Of a stretch of DNA of 41,629 nucleotides, positions 23,991 through 32,979 are shown piece after piece. This DNA comes from an uncultured Victivallales bacterium (GTDB lineage Bacteria > Verrucomicrobiota > Lentisphaeria > Victivallales > UBA1829): contig CALXSJ010000012.1 in the NCBI GenBank assembly GCA_944391115.1, positions 1-41,629 of the forward strand. Direction: 5' to 3'. Under the pieces are notes generated by a model. That model was not told where the DNA came from, made no database searches, and saw nothing but the letters and a program-made list of their open reading frames with translations. Numbering within the stretch: the first letter of the stretch is position 1; each line of letters opens with the position of its first letter. The translations under genes were made by a program, and so were the position numbers.

Positions 23991-25301
23991 TCACCAGAGA
24001 AAGTCAAACCACGTTTTCTTAATCATTCGTTTTTCCACGGGAAGCGGTTTCATGCTGGAGAGCACGCAGAGTCCCGGCAGAAGCAGAATTGTCGCGGCAA
24101 TGAAGTAAAGCCTGTAAGGATCCGGCGTCTGCAGCTTGTCCGTCAGTTTTTCCACAAGGGCGAGGAGTCCGCCGGCCAGGAGCATGCCCGCGACGCCCGC
24201 GCCCGCGCCGGTGACGACCGCGATCAGAATGGAGGCCGCCACGCGCCGTTCCTCCTCGACGATCTGCAGGAAATAATGGATCATGGAGTTGTTCATGGAC
24301 ACGTAGGTTCCTCCGCAGAGAATGAACGGAAGAAGCAGATACTGCCAGTGGAAGCGGTCCGGCGCAATCATCCACAGCAGGCCGATCAGCAGCATGAACA
24401 GGTAGGTCACGATCATGATGCGCCGCGGACCGAGTTTCCGTGTCGCCTTGACGATGAAGTAGGAGAGAAGCACGGAGGCGGCCATCTGCAGCAGCGCGAA
24501 CAGCAGGGCGTTGGTGTTGCTGACGCCGTAGCCGCGCTTCAGCGCCAGCATGGAGATCGGGATCAGCATGATGACCGCCAGATTGATGACGAATCCTCCC
24601 GCGAGAAGCAGACGCAGCGGCCGGTCCTTCCAGAGAATCCGCAGTTCTCCCAGAATCGGTTTCCTGGCCGAATCCCGGATCGCCCCCGTCTCGTCGATTC
24701 TGCTGATGAAATGCGAGGAGGTGAAACCGAACATCGCGCCGACAATGATGATCCCCGTGAGAGCCCATACGCTGTGCGTGTAATGAAGCACGACGCTGAT
24801 GACCGCCAGGGCAAGCACGCATGTCACGTAAAACAACGCGGTCGTCAGGGCGATGAACGCCGAGCGGTCGCTCCGGGTGGTCATTTCCCCGAGCAGAGGC
24901 TGCACCATGACCGCGCCCGCCGCGCGGAAGCCGTAAAACAGAAACGCGCCGGTCAGGAGAATGACCACCGCGAGGGTATGGCTGACATAGAGACTGACGG
25001 GAGTCGCCGCAGCCACAAGGAGCGCCGAAATATTGCGCAGAATCCAGAAAATCCCCTGGCTCCGGGCTGCGCCGACCTGCGCCGTGACGTTTTTGCCGAG
25101 CGGAAGAAGAAGAAATCCGAAATAGAGCATGGCGCCGAGAGCTGATATGATGTAGTCCCGGCAGTCCAGCTGAACCGCAAGCAGGATGATGACGGTTTCC
25201 CCGAGGCACATGTAGGAGAGGCCGTTGATGAGGGCGAATATCTTGTAGTTGTATTTGGAGGCCGCCTGTCTTTCCGGCGGGACCGGCCCGTTCATAATCA
25301 T
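23991..25301 (-). CDS. Major facilitator superfamily transporter
   Basis: A 436-residue integral membrane protein with about twelve hydrophobic segments, beginning at IFALINGLSYMCLGETVIIL and ending at LYFIAATILLLPGLCVL. A charged central loop (residues about 200-230, SRIDETGAIRDSARKPILGE) divides two six-helix halves, as in MFS carriers. GPRRIMIVTYLFMLL resembles the loop between helices 8 and 9. Its substrate cannot be read; proximity to murC, a TPR protein and mla genes suggests an envelope-related cargo, weakly. AAGGA lies about 9 nt before the ATG at 25301. A dyad lies in the upstream region. Confidence 0.85.
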   Translation of the reverse strand: MIMNGPVPPERQAASKYNYKIFALINGLSYMCLGETVIILLAVQLDCRDYIISALGAMLYFGFLLLPLGKNVTAQVGAARSQGIFWILRNISALLVAAATPVSLYVSHTLAVVILLTGAFLFYGFRAAGAVMVQPLLGEMTTRSDRSAFIALTTALFYVTCVLALAVISVVLHYTHSVWALTGIIIVGAMFGFTSSHFISRIDETGAIRDSARKPILGELRILWKDRPLRLLLAGGFVINLAVIMLIPISMLALKRGYGVSNTNALLFALLQMAASVLLSYFIVKATRKLGPRRIMIVTYLFMLLIGLLWMIAPDRFHWQYLLLPFILCGGTYVSMNNSMIHYFLQIVEEERRVAASILIAVVTGAGAGVAGMLLAGGLLALVEKLTDKLQTPDPYRLYFIAATILLLPGLCVLSSMKPLPVEKRMIKKTWFDFLW

Positions 25302-25325
25302 GATCGCGCATCCTTGAATGATTGT

Positions 25326-25357
25326 TGTCTGGCGGAATAATATATCCGCAAAAGACA
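25326..25357. promoter_or_regulatory. Two-part dyad upstream of the MFS gene
   Basis: Inner arms GCGGA/TCCGC (25332-25336 and 25345-25349) surround an AT-only centre. Outer arms TGTCT/AGACA (25326-25330 and 25353-25357) extend it. The position, about 25-55 bp before the MFS ATG, fits an operator at its promoter or a leader hairpin. Confidence 0.35.
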
Positions 25358-25485
25358 GGAAAGAAAGGGCGGAGTGAAAAGTTCCAGGTAAAAATCACAG
25401 GACAGTTCCAGTGATGTCTTCCGGATCTCCCGTCCGTTTCCCGGAGAAGAGCGTGAAAGTTGTCTCTTCTTTTGGAAATCCGGAT

Positions 25486-25514
25486 TTGAAGAACGGGCAA
25501 AGGCGTGCTATCTT
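25486..25514 (+). promoter_or_regulatory. Promoter of gatB
   Basis: TTGAAG (25486-25491), a 17-bp spacer, then TATCTT (25509-25514), with four of six bases matching in each box. The leader is about 30 nt and ends with AAGGAGAGG before the ATG. Confidence 0.6.
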
Positions 25515-25550
25515 TACGGCCTGACAATTCTAAGGAGAGGATAAACTGCT

Positions 25551-26993
25551 ATGCCCGCATATGAAGCTGTGATCGGTCTCGAAGTGCATGTTCAGGCACG
25601 CACGGAAAGCAAAATGTTCTGTTCCTGCCCGAACCGTTTCGGCGCGGAGCCGAATACGCTGGTCTGTCCCGTCTGCATGGGATATCCCGGCGTTCTGCCG
25701 ACCCCGAACCGGGAGGCGATCCGCAAGATCGTGACCGCCGGGCTCATGTGCTCGTGCGACATCCAGAAAAAAAGCAAGTTCGACCGGAAAAGCTATTTCT
25801 ATCCCGACATGCCGAAGAATTACCAGCTGACCCAGTATGACATGCCCTTCTGTCTGAACGGCAGAATCCATATCTGCGGCAGGGGGTTTTCCGGCGAGGA
25901 GCTGCCGGACAAGGATATCCGCCTGACCCGCATCCATATGGAGGAGGACGTTGCGAAACTGACCCATTTCGGCACACACAGCGGTGTCGATTTCAACCGC
26001 GCCGGCGTGCCTCTGATGGAAATCGTCAGCGAACCGGACATGCGCTCTCCGGATGAAGCCTATGCCTATCTGACCTCGCTCAAGCAGATCATCCAGTACG
26101 CCGATATCAGCGACTGCGACATGGAGAAAGGCCAGATGCGCTGCGACGTCAACATTTCCATCCGTGAACGCGGAAGCGAAGCGTTCGGCACCAAGGTAGA
26201 GCTGAAGAATCTGAACAGTTTCCGCGCCGTGCACCGCGCCATCGCCTATGAGATGAAGCGTCAGATCGTTCTGCTCTCCGAAGGCGGTTCGATTGAACAG
26301 GAGACGCGCGGCTGGAATGACGACGCCGGAGAAACCTACACGATGCGCGGCAAGGAAAACGCCCACGACTACCGCTACTTCCCCGAACCGGATCTCCTTC
26401 CCGTTGAATTCACCGACGAGGATCTGGAAAACTTCCGGAAAGGGCTTCCCGAACTGCCCGAAGTCAAGCGCGAGCGTTTCGTGAAGGAGTTTCAGATCAC
26501 GCCCTATGATGCCCAGGTTCTGACTCAGGAAAAGCCCATGGCGGACTATTTCGAAGCCGCCGCGCGCAGGTCCAGGGCCCCCAAGCTGATTGCGAACTGG
26601 ATCGTCGGAGAGCTTCTGCGGGAGCTTTCCGAAGCGGGTCTTTCCATTTCCGAATGCAGGATCACTCCGGAAAATCTCGCCGCGATGGTGGAGCTCATCC
26701 ACAATGGAACGATCAACGGGAAGATTGCGAAAACCGTGTTCGCCGACATGTTCTCGACCGGAAAGGCGCCCGGTGAAATCGTGAAGGAAAAGGGACTGGT
26801 CCAGGTTTCCGACGACGGTGCGATTCTGAAGTTCGTCGAGGATGTCATTGCGGCGAATCCCGCGCAGGTGCAGCAGTTCCGCGACGGCAAGACCGCCGTC
26901 CTTCAGTATCTGGTCGGGCAGGTCATGAAAGCCAGCCGCGGAAAAGCCAATCCCCAGACGGTTGTCCGTCTGCTTTCGGAAAAGCTCAAGTAG
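25551..26993 (+). CDS. gatB: Aspartyl/glutamyl-tRNA(Asn/Gln) amidotransferase subunit B
   Basis: A 480-residue GatB (usual length about 475-485), the subunit that binds the mischarged tRNA and activates it with ATP before amidation. The kinase-like core starts with AVIGLEVHVQARTESKMFC. The zinc cysteines are C24, C26, C39 and C42. HMEEDVAKLTH, DFNRAGVPLMEIVSEPD and KGQMRCDVNISIR follow. The C-terminal tRNA-binding YqeY-like tail ends KASRGKANPQTVVRLLSEKL. Presence of GatB implies that Gln-tRNA or Asn-tRNA is made indirectly. gatA and gatC are not next to it; the gene is monocistronic and closed by a strong terminator. Confidence 0.98.
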   Translation: MPAYEAVIGLEVHVQARTESKMFCSCPNRFGAEPNTLVCPVCMGYPGVLPTPNREAIRKIVTAGLMCSCDIQKKSKFDRKSYFYPDMPKNYQLTQYDMPFCLNGRIHICGRGFSGEELPDKDIRLTRIHMEEDVAKLTHFGTHSGVDFNRAGVPLMEIVSEPDMRSPDEAYAYLTSLKQIIQYADISDCDMEKGQMRCDVNISIRERGSEAFGTKVELKNLNSFRAVHRAIAYEMKRQIVLLSEGGSIEQETRGWNDDAGETYTMRGKENAHDYRYFPEPDLLPVEFTDEDLENFRKGLPELPEVKRERFVKEFQITPYDAQVLTQEKPMADYFEAAARRSRAPKLIANWIVGELLRELSEAGLSISECRITPENLAAMVELIHNGTINGKIAKTVFADMFSTGKAPGEIVKEKGLVQVSDDGAILKFVEDVIAANPAQVQQFRDGKTAVLQYLVGQVMKASRGKANPQTVVRLLSEKLK

Positions 26994-27065
26994 GCGTCTT
27001 TCGGAAGCAGAACCACCGCATGAATTTCCGCTCTTTCCGGCGGACGGCGGTCCTGCGTCGGAGAT

Positions 27066-27110
27066 GAAAAAACGGCATGCGCGGCAGTCGGCCGCTGCAT
27101 GCCGTTTTTC
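27066..27110. terminator. Two-way terminator between gatB and the aldolase gene
   Basis: CGGCATGC/GCATGCCG arms, flanked by A5-6 and T5, enclose an inner GCGGC/GCCGC stem with one bulged base. With A runs on one side and T runs on the other it serves both convergent genes. Confidence 0.93.
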
Positions 27111-27132
27111 ATATTCCGGACGGACGCGGGGA

Positions 27133-27963
27133 TTATTGCAGAAAAGCGAATTCCTTCATCAGGCGTGCCGCGTGGGCGGCGCATTTTTCCCGGACCGGAT
27201 CCATGAAGCGGTCGATCGGGAGGAACTTGCCGCCGAGTTTCGCCAGTTCCGCTTCGGCCGCCTTGAGGAAGGTGTCCTGAAATTCCGTGGCGATATTGAT
27301 TTTTGCGATGCCGCGCCGGATGACTTTCTTCACGTCCTCCATCGGCGTGCCGCTGCCGCCGTGCAGAACGAGCGGCGTATCGGGCAGCGCATCGGCGATC
27401 GCCGCACAGCGTTCGATATCGAGTTTCGGCGCGGTTTTATAGTAGCCGTGCGCCGTTCCGATGGCAACCGCGAGCGCATCGACTCCCGTTTCCTCGACAA
27501 AGCGTTTTGCTTCATCCGGATCGGTCAGATGTCCCTCGTCCCCCATTGCGACGTGTCCGATCTCCGCCTCGGTGGAAACGCCGGCCGCCTTCGCAAGCTT
27601 CACGACTTCGCGCGTGATCCGGATGTTCTCCTCCATCGGCAGATTCGAGCCGTCGAACATCACCGACGTGCATCCCCACCGGATCGCGTCCCGCACCTGT
27701 TCGAGACTCGCTCCATGGTCGAGATGCACCGCGACCTTCTGACTGGATTTCTCCGCAAGTTTCCGGAGCAGGGGAATCAGCATTTCCGCCTTGCCGTTTC
27801 CGAACATCCGCGAATACATCTGGATGATGACCGGACGCTGCACCTGTTCCGATGCCTCGTAGACCGCGACCGCCGTTTCGTAGTTTGCAATGTTGATTGC
27901 AGCAACCGCCACTCCTTCCCGGCGCGCCGGGCGCAGCAGTTCATTGAATGTGTAAAGAGCCAT
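27133..27963 (-). CDS. Class II (zinc) fructose-bisphosphate aldolase family
   Basis: A 276-residue class II aldolase of the Fba/GatY/KbaY/IolJ family. D82 and zinc ligand H83 lie in VAVHLDHGAS. Further zinc-site motifs are AIGTAHGYYK and LVLHGGSGTP, and the phosphate-binding INIATE follows. It cleaves a ketose phosphate to dihydroxyacetone phosphate and an aldehyde. Beside iolB and a PfkB kinase, the likely substrate is a 6-phospho-5-dehydro-2-deoxygluconate-like compound (the IolJ reaction), but tagatose or fructose bisphosphate remain possible. It is the last gene of its operon, 42 nt after the Fe-S gene, and ends at the two-way terminator. The ribosome binding site is weak. Confidence 0.88.
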   Translation of the reverse strand: MALYTFNELLRPARREGVAVAAINIANYETAVAVYEASEQVQRPVIIQMYSRMFGNGKAEMLIPLLRKLAEKSSQKVAVHLDHGASLEQVRDAIRWGCTSVMFDGSNLPMEENIRITREVVKLAKAAGVSTEAEIGHVAMGDEGHLTDPDEAKRFVEETGVDALAVAIGTAHGYYKTAPKLDIERCAAIADALPDTPLVLHGGSGTPMEDVKKVIRRGIAKINIATEFQDTFLKAAEAELAKLGGKFLPIDRFMDPVREKCAAHAARLMKEFAFLQ

Positions 27964-28005
27964 TTTTTTCTCGTTTCGTTTTATCTCTCACTGGTGGCGG
28001 GCGTT

Positions 28006-29058
28006 TCAGAGAAGCGAGGAGACCATTTCCTCAATCGTCTTCACCTTGAGTCCCGCATATTTCGTGAGCACATGCTTCGTGTAGGGAGACGCCGTGACAA
28101 GCGTGTCCTTTTTCGCATCGTCGCAGCGCGAGGCGACCTTCTCGGCAAGCAGTTTCACGAGTCCGGGATTGAGTTCGGGCAGGACGCAGGCTCCCTCTCC
28201 GGCGGAGTAGGACTCCTCGTTGTTCGTGCCGAACGGCAGGAGCTTGAAGCCGCACTTCGTGAGCGCTTCACGCGGCGCGGCGACCTCGTTGTAGTTCCGG
28301 AGGAAGTCGCTTTCCAGATAATAGACTGCGGAGGCCTTTCCCGCCGGTTTCCGGAGCTTCAGTCCCGCGAGTTTCTCCGCGATGAATTCCGACGTGTGCT
28401 GAACCCTGCATTTGAGTTTGATCCCGAGCGCGGGATAGTCGTTCTTCAGCGCGTCGTAGGCGGCCGGATTGCTGACGACCAGCACTTTCGCCCCGGAAGC
28501 CGCGAGCGTTCTGGCGAATGCCGATGCCGCTTTTTTCGCCTCGTTTTCAAAGCCGAGCGTTTTGAGGGCCTTGCCGAGGCAGCCGCCGGTGATCGTCATA
28601 TACGGAACTTTTGCCGCCTTTGCGATTTTATCAAACGCGCCGGAGATTTCCGGCTGTTCCGCCGTGTACCGGTCGATGAAATAGATGGTGTCGGCCTTTT
28701 TTCCGGAAACCTTGAACGCTGCGCTTTTTACAAGTTCCGCCGCAAGTTTTTTGACGTTTTCCGGCGCCGCTCCCGCTTCGACGATGTCGCGCCGGGCTGC
28801 GAGGACAAGTCCGTTCTCGTCGTAATGGCTGACGCAGTGGAAGCGGCAGCACGCGCTGAGGTCGGACTGATACATCGTCGAGACGACCGCCTCGCTTTTG
28901 AGAAATTCCGGATTCATCGAGACCTTGTCGAGCAGCAGCGCGCGTCCGCGCGGGGTGTCGGATTCGCTGAACGTGACGTTGCCGACCGCGGAAAGGTGGC
29001 GGCACATGAAACAGAAGCGGCATGCCTTCATGGCATCTTCAAATTTCTGGATATGCAT
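28006..29058 (-). CDS. GlcF/HdrD-like Fe-S subunit with depleted cysteine ligands
   Basis: A 350-residue homologue of the two-cluster Fe-S partners of FAD-linked 2-hydroxyacid dehydrogenases. The first ferredoxin motif reads C13-x2-C16-x2-C19-x3-S23 and the second S65-x2-S68-x2-C71-x3-C75; the spacing is canonical but three of eight ligands are Ser. The two CCG-type domains also look degraded: GGCLG where CCG-like pairs are usual, NPAAY in place of a Cys-containing segment, and VTASPYTK where TACPxC is usual. The Ser codons (TCC, TCC, AGC) are each one base from a Cys codon. The fold around these sites is kept (TPRGRALLL, HCVSHYD). It lies 36 nt after the FAD-linked oxidase. It may hold fewer or modified clusters, or be a structural subunit. 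Confidence 0.75.
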   Translation of the reverse strand: MHIQKFEDAMKACRFCFMCRHLSAVGNVTFSESDTPRGRALLLDKVSMNPEFLKSEAVVSTMYQSDLSACCRFHCVSHYDENGLVLAARRDIVEAGAAPENVKKLAAELVKSAAFKVSGKKADTIYFIDRYTAEQPEISGAFDKIAKAAKVPYMTITGGCLGKALKTLGFENEAKKAASAFARTLAASGAKVLVVSNPAAYDALKNDYPALGIKLKCRVQHTSEFIAEKLAGLKLRKPAGKASAVYYLESDFLRNYNEVAAPREALTKCGFKLLPFGTNNEESYSAGEGACVLPELNPGLVKLLAEKVASRCDDAKKDTLVTASPYTKHVLTKYAGLKVKTIEEMVSSLL

Positions 29059-29094
29059 GGAAGATTCCCCTTGATTTCTAAAGGTGTGTCGGAT

Positions 29095-30540
29095 TCAGAA
29101 ACCGAAACCCATCTTGCCGGGATTCATGATGTTGTTCGGGTCAAGCTCCTTTTTGAGCTTGTCGAGCACGAGTTCCTTCGCGGGGCCGTAAAGCTCCTTC
29201 ATCAGGCGCCCGAGCTTGAGTCCGACGCCGTGGTGCTCGTTGATGACGCCGCCGTTGGCGATCGCCGCGCGGATCGCCAGATCCCAGACGCGGTTGTAGA
29301 GTTCCGCCGCCTCGCGCGGGTCCGCGGGCGCCTTTTCGAAGATGAAGCGCGCATAGAGCATGCAGCCCCACTCATACCAGTGCGAGAAGTGCCCGATGAA
29401 GCGCGCTTCGGGGAAGTTCTCGTTGACGACCTTCTTCATCGCGTGATAGACGTTCTTGATGTCGCTGAAGGTCGCGACCGTGTCGAGCGTCCCGAAGGCC
29501 TGCGGCATATGGAACATGTAGGGCGGATAGAAGAACTTGTATTTGTTCTCCCACCACATGTCGCCGCCTTTGCTTCCGAGGTCCCGGACGTCGTATTTCT
29601 TCATGATTTTCATGGCCTCCTCCATCTCCAGATCGACGATTTTCTCGTAACCGTCGAATCCGAACACCAGATAGGAGCCGCTGATGTCGTCGAGACCGAA
29701 GACGCGTTTGACGTGATGGCGCGTTTCCTCCTCGTCATAGAGGCGGATCGCGCAGGGGCGCAGGCGGCTTCTCATCAGGGAGGCTCCGGCGTCCATCGCG
29801 TCGTCGAAGGTCTTGAAGAGATAGGCGCGGAATTTGCGCGCTTCGGGCTGCGGATGAATCTTCAGCGTGACTTTCGTGATGACGCCGAGCGTGCCTTCGC
29901 TTCCCAGGAACATCATCGTGAGATCGGGCCCGGACGCGTGGCGCGGAATCGGGAGCGTGTTGATGATTTCGCCCGTCGGCAGGACGACTTCCAGCGACAT
30001 GACCATGTCTTCGATCTTGCCCCATTTCGTCGAGAGAACGCCCGTTCCGCGATGGGCGAGGAATCCGCCGACCGTCGCGCAGGCGATCGAGGCGGGGAGA
30101 TGCATTGTCGAATAGCCGGCCTTGTTGACCTCCCACTCCAGATGGCGCATGATGATGCCGGTTCCGGCCGTGACAGTCAGCGCGGTGGTGTCGATCTTCC
30201 AGACCTTGTTCAGGCGCTTCGTGTCAAGGAGAATGCCGCCGAGCACGGGAAGCGCGCCGCCCTGCGAGCCCGAGCCGCCGCCCCACGGGACCACGGGAAT
30301 CTTGTAGGTGTTGGCGATTTTCATGACTTTCGAGACTTCTTCGGCTGTGCCCGGATGGACGATGAGATCCGCCTGCGGATTGGGCATGTTGCGGTCATGC
30401 CACATTTCGGGAATCCAGTAGTAGTCGACGGAGTGGGCGAAGCGGTCCGCCTCCCGGACGTCGACATACTCCTTCCCGAGTGCGTCGGTGAGTTCGCTTC
30501 GGATCATTTCGAACATGTAATTGCTGGTGGACGGCAACAT
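29095..30540 (-). CDS. FAD-linked oxidase (GlcD / alkyl-DHAP synthase-like)
   Basis: A 481-residue flavoprotein of the VAO/PCMH family. The FAD domain (residues about 55-235) shows ADLIVHPGTAEEVSKVM, VVPWGGGSGSQGG and ATVGGFLAHRGTGVLSTKWG, then [18 protein letters not shown]. The C-terminal substrate domain has FIGHFSHWYEWG, INEHHGVGLK and the closing DPNNIMNPGKMG. The middle resembles alkylglycerone-phosphate synthase as much as glycolate or D-lactate oxidases, so the substrate is open: a 2-hydroxyacid, polyol or sugar acid. It is followed by its Fe-S partner. Placement among iolB, two kinases and an aldolase suggests oxidation of a sugar or its cleavage product. Confidence 0.85.
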   Translation of the reverse strand: MLPSTSNYMFEMIRSELTDALGKEYVDVREADRFAHSVDYYWIPEMWHDRNMPNPQADLIVHPGTAEEVSKVMKIANTYKIPVVPWGGGSGSQGGALPVLGGILLDTKRLNKVWKIDTTALTVTAGTGIIMRHLEWEVNKAGYSTMHLPASIACATVGGFLAHRGTGVLSTKWGKIEDMVMSLEVVLPTGEIINTLPIPRHASGPDLTMMFLGSEGTLGVITKVTLKIHPQPEARKFRAYLFKTFDDAMDAGASLMRSRLRPCAIRLYDEEETRHHVKRVFGLDDISGSYLVFGFDGYEKIVDLEMEEAMKIMKKYDVRDLGSKGGDMWWENKYKFFYPPYMFHMPQAFGTLDTVATFSDIKNVYHAMKKVVNENFPEARFIGHFSHWYEWGCMLYARFIFEKAPADPREAAELYNRVWDLAIRAAIANGGVINEHHGVGLKLGRLMKELYGPAKELVLDKLKKELDPNNIMNPGKMGFGF

Positions 30541-30611
30541 TTTGTCGTATCTCCTTGTTGGTTGTATGATGTCTTGTCAGATCGGTTTCATTGTGATTCC
30601 GGGGAAAAATA

Positions 30612-32129
30612 TCATTTCCGCAATGCGCGGTAGACCGGAGCCATCGCGTCGTGAATCGCCTTGTAGGAGGCGAAGAGTTCCCGGTATTTTTCCGCCGTTC
30701 CGGGATCGGGCGCGAGCTCCCGGTCGATCCGGAGACAGCGTCTGACCGCTTCGCGGGGGGCGCTGAAAATCCCGACGCCGCTTCCCGCGAGAAGCGCCGC
30801 GCCGAAGGACGCGTCGCCGGGGGAGGGGACGGCAAGCGGAAGATTGAAGATGTTGCAGACGATGCTGCTCCAGAGACGGCTCCTTCCTCCGCCTCCGATC
30901 AGGAACAGGCGTTTGACCGGGAGTTTCATCTCCTCGATCAGCCCGTAGCAGTCCAGAAGCGAAAATCCGACGCCTTCGAGCAGGGCGCGGGCGAAATCCG
31001 CCCGGGTGCTTCCCATGCCGATGCCGGTGAAACTGCCGCGCAGGTCCGGATCCCAGTAGGGGGAGCGCTCCCCCTGGAGATAGGGGTGAAAGAAGATGCC
31101 GTTCGAGCCGGCCGGCGAGGTCTCCGCCAGTTCGTCCATCAGATTGAACGCCTTGTCGCCGCGTTCGGAAGCGAGACGCTTTTCCGTGTCGCAGAAATTG
31201 TCGCGGAACCATCTCTGGCAGACCGCCGCCGCGTTTGTCGCCGAGACCGTGTAATACATCCCTTCGACAATGTGCGAATAGGTGAGCGTGCGTTCGTGCG
31301 GGACCGCGCGGTCGGTCATGACGTTGACGTTGCCTGCCGTCGCGAGCTTGACGATGCAGTCGCCCGGCTCAACGGCTCCGGCGCCGTAATCCTCGACGGC
31401 GGAGTCGGAACTGCCGCAGACGACGGGAGTGCCTTCCGGAATTCCCGTGTCGCGCGCGGCGGATTTCGTGACGCTTCCCGCCCGGTCGCACGGACGGAGC
31501 AGACGGGGGAGGGCGGACATCTTCAGTCCCGTCGGCGCGACGAGCTCCTCCGCCCATTCCCGCTTTGCCATGTCGAAGAAGAGCGTGCCCTGCGCTTCAA
31601 TGTAATCCGTTGCGGATACGCCTGTTACAAGATATCGGACATAGTCCTTCACGAAAAGGACGTGCTCGGTCTTTTCAATCACTTCCTTTTCATGGTTCCG
31701 GACCCACATGAGCTGCGGGAGCGTCCAGGTCGGCGTCGGCATCTGCCACGCCGTCGCGAAAATCCGTTCCGCACAGTGCGCTTTCAGGTACGCACACTCC
31801 TCGACGCTGCGCTGGTCGGTCCACATGATCGTCCGCCGCAGGGGGGTCATATTCCCGTCCAGCAGCACCGCGTTGTGCGTGGACCCGTCGAAGGCGACTG
31901 CCGCGATCCTCCGGAAATCGACGTTCCGCTCCCGGAGAAGCGCGAGCGCGCGGCACATCGCGGCATACCAGTCGGCCGGTTCCTGCTCGGAGAATCCCGG
32001 ATGCGGATAATGCGTCGGGTATTCCACGGAGGCTTCGCCGGCCAGGGTGCCGACGGTATCAATCGCGCTGACCTTGCAGCCGCCGGAACCGAAGTCGATT
32101 CCAAGGAGAATGTCTTTGTCCGCCATCAT
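30612..32129 (-). CDS. FGGY-family carbohydrate kinase (XylB-like)
   Basis: A 505-residue FGGY kinase. Phosphate-1 loop: ILLGIDFGSGGCKVSAID (residues about 6-23). Substrate region: AFDGSTHNAVLLD and IMWTDQRSVEE. Second half: VVCGSSDSAVEDYGAG, then FHPYLQGERSPYWDPDLRG and the adenosine motif FLIGGGGRSRLWSSIV. It phosphorylates a pentulose, hexulose or polyol; the xylulokinase-like pattern does not settle which. The start ATG at 32129 overlaps the iolB stop in an ATGA arrangement, implying translational coupling. Other ATG codons at 32138 and 32126 are possible. It is the third gene of the operon. Confidence 0.9.
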   Translation of the reverse strand: MMADKDILLGIDFGSGGCKVSAIDTVGTLAGEASVEYPTHYPHPGFSEQEPADWYAAMCRALALLRERNVDFRRIAAVAFDGSTHNAVLLDGNMTPLRRTIMWTDQRSVEECAYLKAHCAERIFATAWQMPTPTWTLPQLMWVRNHEKEVIEKTEHVLFVKDYVRYLVTGVSATDYIEAQGTLFFDMAKREWAEELVAPTGLKMSALPRLLRPCDRAGSVTKSAARDTGIPEGTPVVCGSSDSAVEDYGAGAVEPGDCIVKLATAGNVNVMTDRAVPHERTLTYSHIVEGMYYTVSATNAAAVCQRWFRDNFCDTEKRLASERGDKAFNLMDELAETSPAGSNGIFFHPYLQGERSPYWDPDLRGSFTGIGMGSTRADFARALLEGVGFSLLDCYGLIEEMKLPVKRLFLIGGGGRSRLWSSIVCNIFNLPLAVPSPGDASFGAALLAGSGVGIFSAPREAVRRCLRIDRELAPDPGTAEKYRELFASYKAIHDAMAPVYRALRK

Positions 32130-32929
32130 TTTACCCATGCGTGATCGGGATCTTTGCTGGAGATGAGACCGCGGTTGTTCGCGCCGGTCATCGTCCAGAG
32201 ATAATACATGTCGTACCCGGGCGCGGCCGCCAGCGGATGGTAGCCTTCGGCGATCGCGACGGTGTCGTTTTCCTCGATCGTGTAGATTTCATCGATGCGC
32301 CGGTCGGCGGTGTAGACTTTCTGGATGCCGAAGCCCTGCTGGGGCTGGAAGCGGTAGAAATAGGTCTCCTCCATGTCGATTTCCTCCGGCGGATTGTCGA
32401 TGTCGTGGCGGTGCGGGGGATAGCCGGACCAGTTGCCGGAGGGGACGAGCCCTTCGCCGATGTAGAAGTGTTCCGAATCGAATTTCTCGTCCAGCATGAT
32501 GGTGGCCTTGCGTGTGAAGTTGTCGCGCCCGATCGTGATTTCCTTCGTATCCTCGGGACGGATGACGGTCGGCGGCGCGGTTCTGCGTGTCGCCGGGGAT
32601 TCGTTCACGGCGAGATCCATCGTATCGGTCAGAGCAGTGACGGTATATTCCGTATGGAAGGGGAGATATACGGTATGGGGTTTGCCGGAGAAGACGTCCT
32701 TGCGCCCGCCGACTTCCGCGAAGGAGAAATCCTTTCCCTTCACGGAGCATTTGCCGCCGAGGATGACCAGGGCGACCTCGTTGTCGCCGGTATCGGCCGT
32801 ATAGGTGTTTCCTTTTTCCAGCGAGAGGATGCCGAAGGTGGTGAGTTTCATTCCGAGTGTGTGATTCCGGAAGACAGGATTGTATCCGTTCTTCAGTTTC
32901 TTCCCGAGTCTGACAAGCAGTTTTTCCAT
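32126..32929 (-). CDS. iolB: 5-deoxy-glucuronate isomerase IolB
   Basis: A 267-residue bicupin of the IolB family. The metal site and substrate region are in NWSGYPPHRHDIDNPPEEID (about 168-187), followed by ETYFYRFQPQQGFGIQKVY. The closing block GYHPLAAAPGYDMYYLWTM and final DPDHAW are diagnostic. IolB converts 5-deoxy-D-glucuronate to 5-dehydro-2-deoxygluconate in myo-inositol breakdown. The usual partners iolD and iolE are absent here; instead come a PfkB kinase upstream and an FGGY kinase downstream. GGAGG lies 7 nt before the ATG. A 186-nt gap with three hairpins separates it from the PfkB gene. Confidence 0.93.
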   Translation of the reverse strand: MEKLLVRLGKKLKNGYNPVFRNHTLGMKLTTFGILSLEKGNTYTADTGDNEVALVILGGKCSVKGKDFSFAEVGGRKDVFSGKPHTVYLPFHTEYTVTALTDTMDLAVNESPATRRTAPPTVIRPEDTKEITIGRDNFTRKATIMLDEKFDSEHFYIGEGLVPSGNWSGYPPHRHDIDNPPEEIDMEETYFYRFQPQQGFGIQKVYTADRRIDEIYTIEENDTVAIAEGYHPLAAAPGYDMYYLWTMTGANNRGLISSKDPDHAWVK

Positions 32930-32979
32930 TTTATAACCTCCCTGGTTGAATATTCCCGTTTTTAAATCATGCGCGTGAA

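Noticed and set aside
24019-25527. A 502-codon minus-strand frame overlapping the MFS gene
   Set aside because: The product is Arg/His/Pro-rich with no membrane helices; the MFS frame has them.
26962-30633. A 1223-codon plus-strand frame opposite the aldolase, Fe-S and FAD genes
   Set aside because: High GC keeps the antisense frame open. The three minus-strand genes carry specific motifs and tight spacing, and this frame has none.
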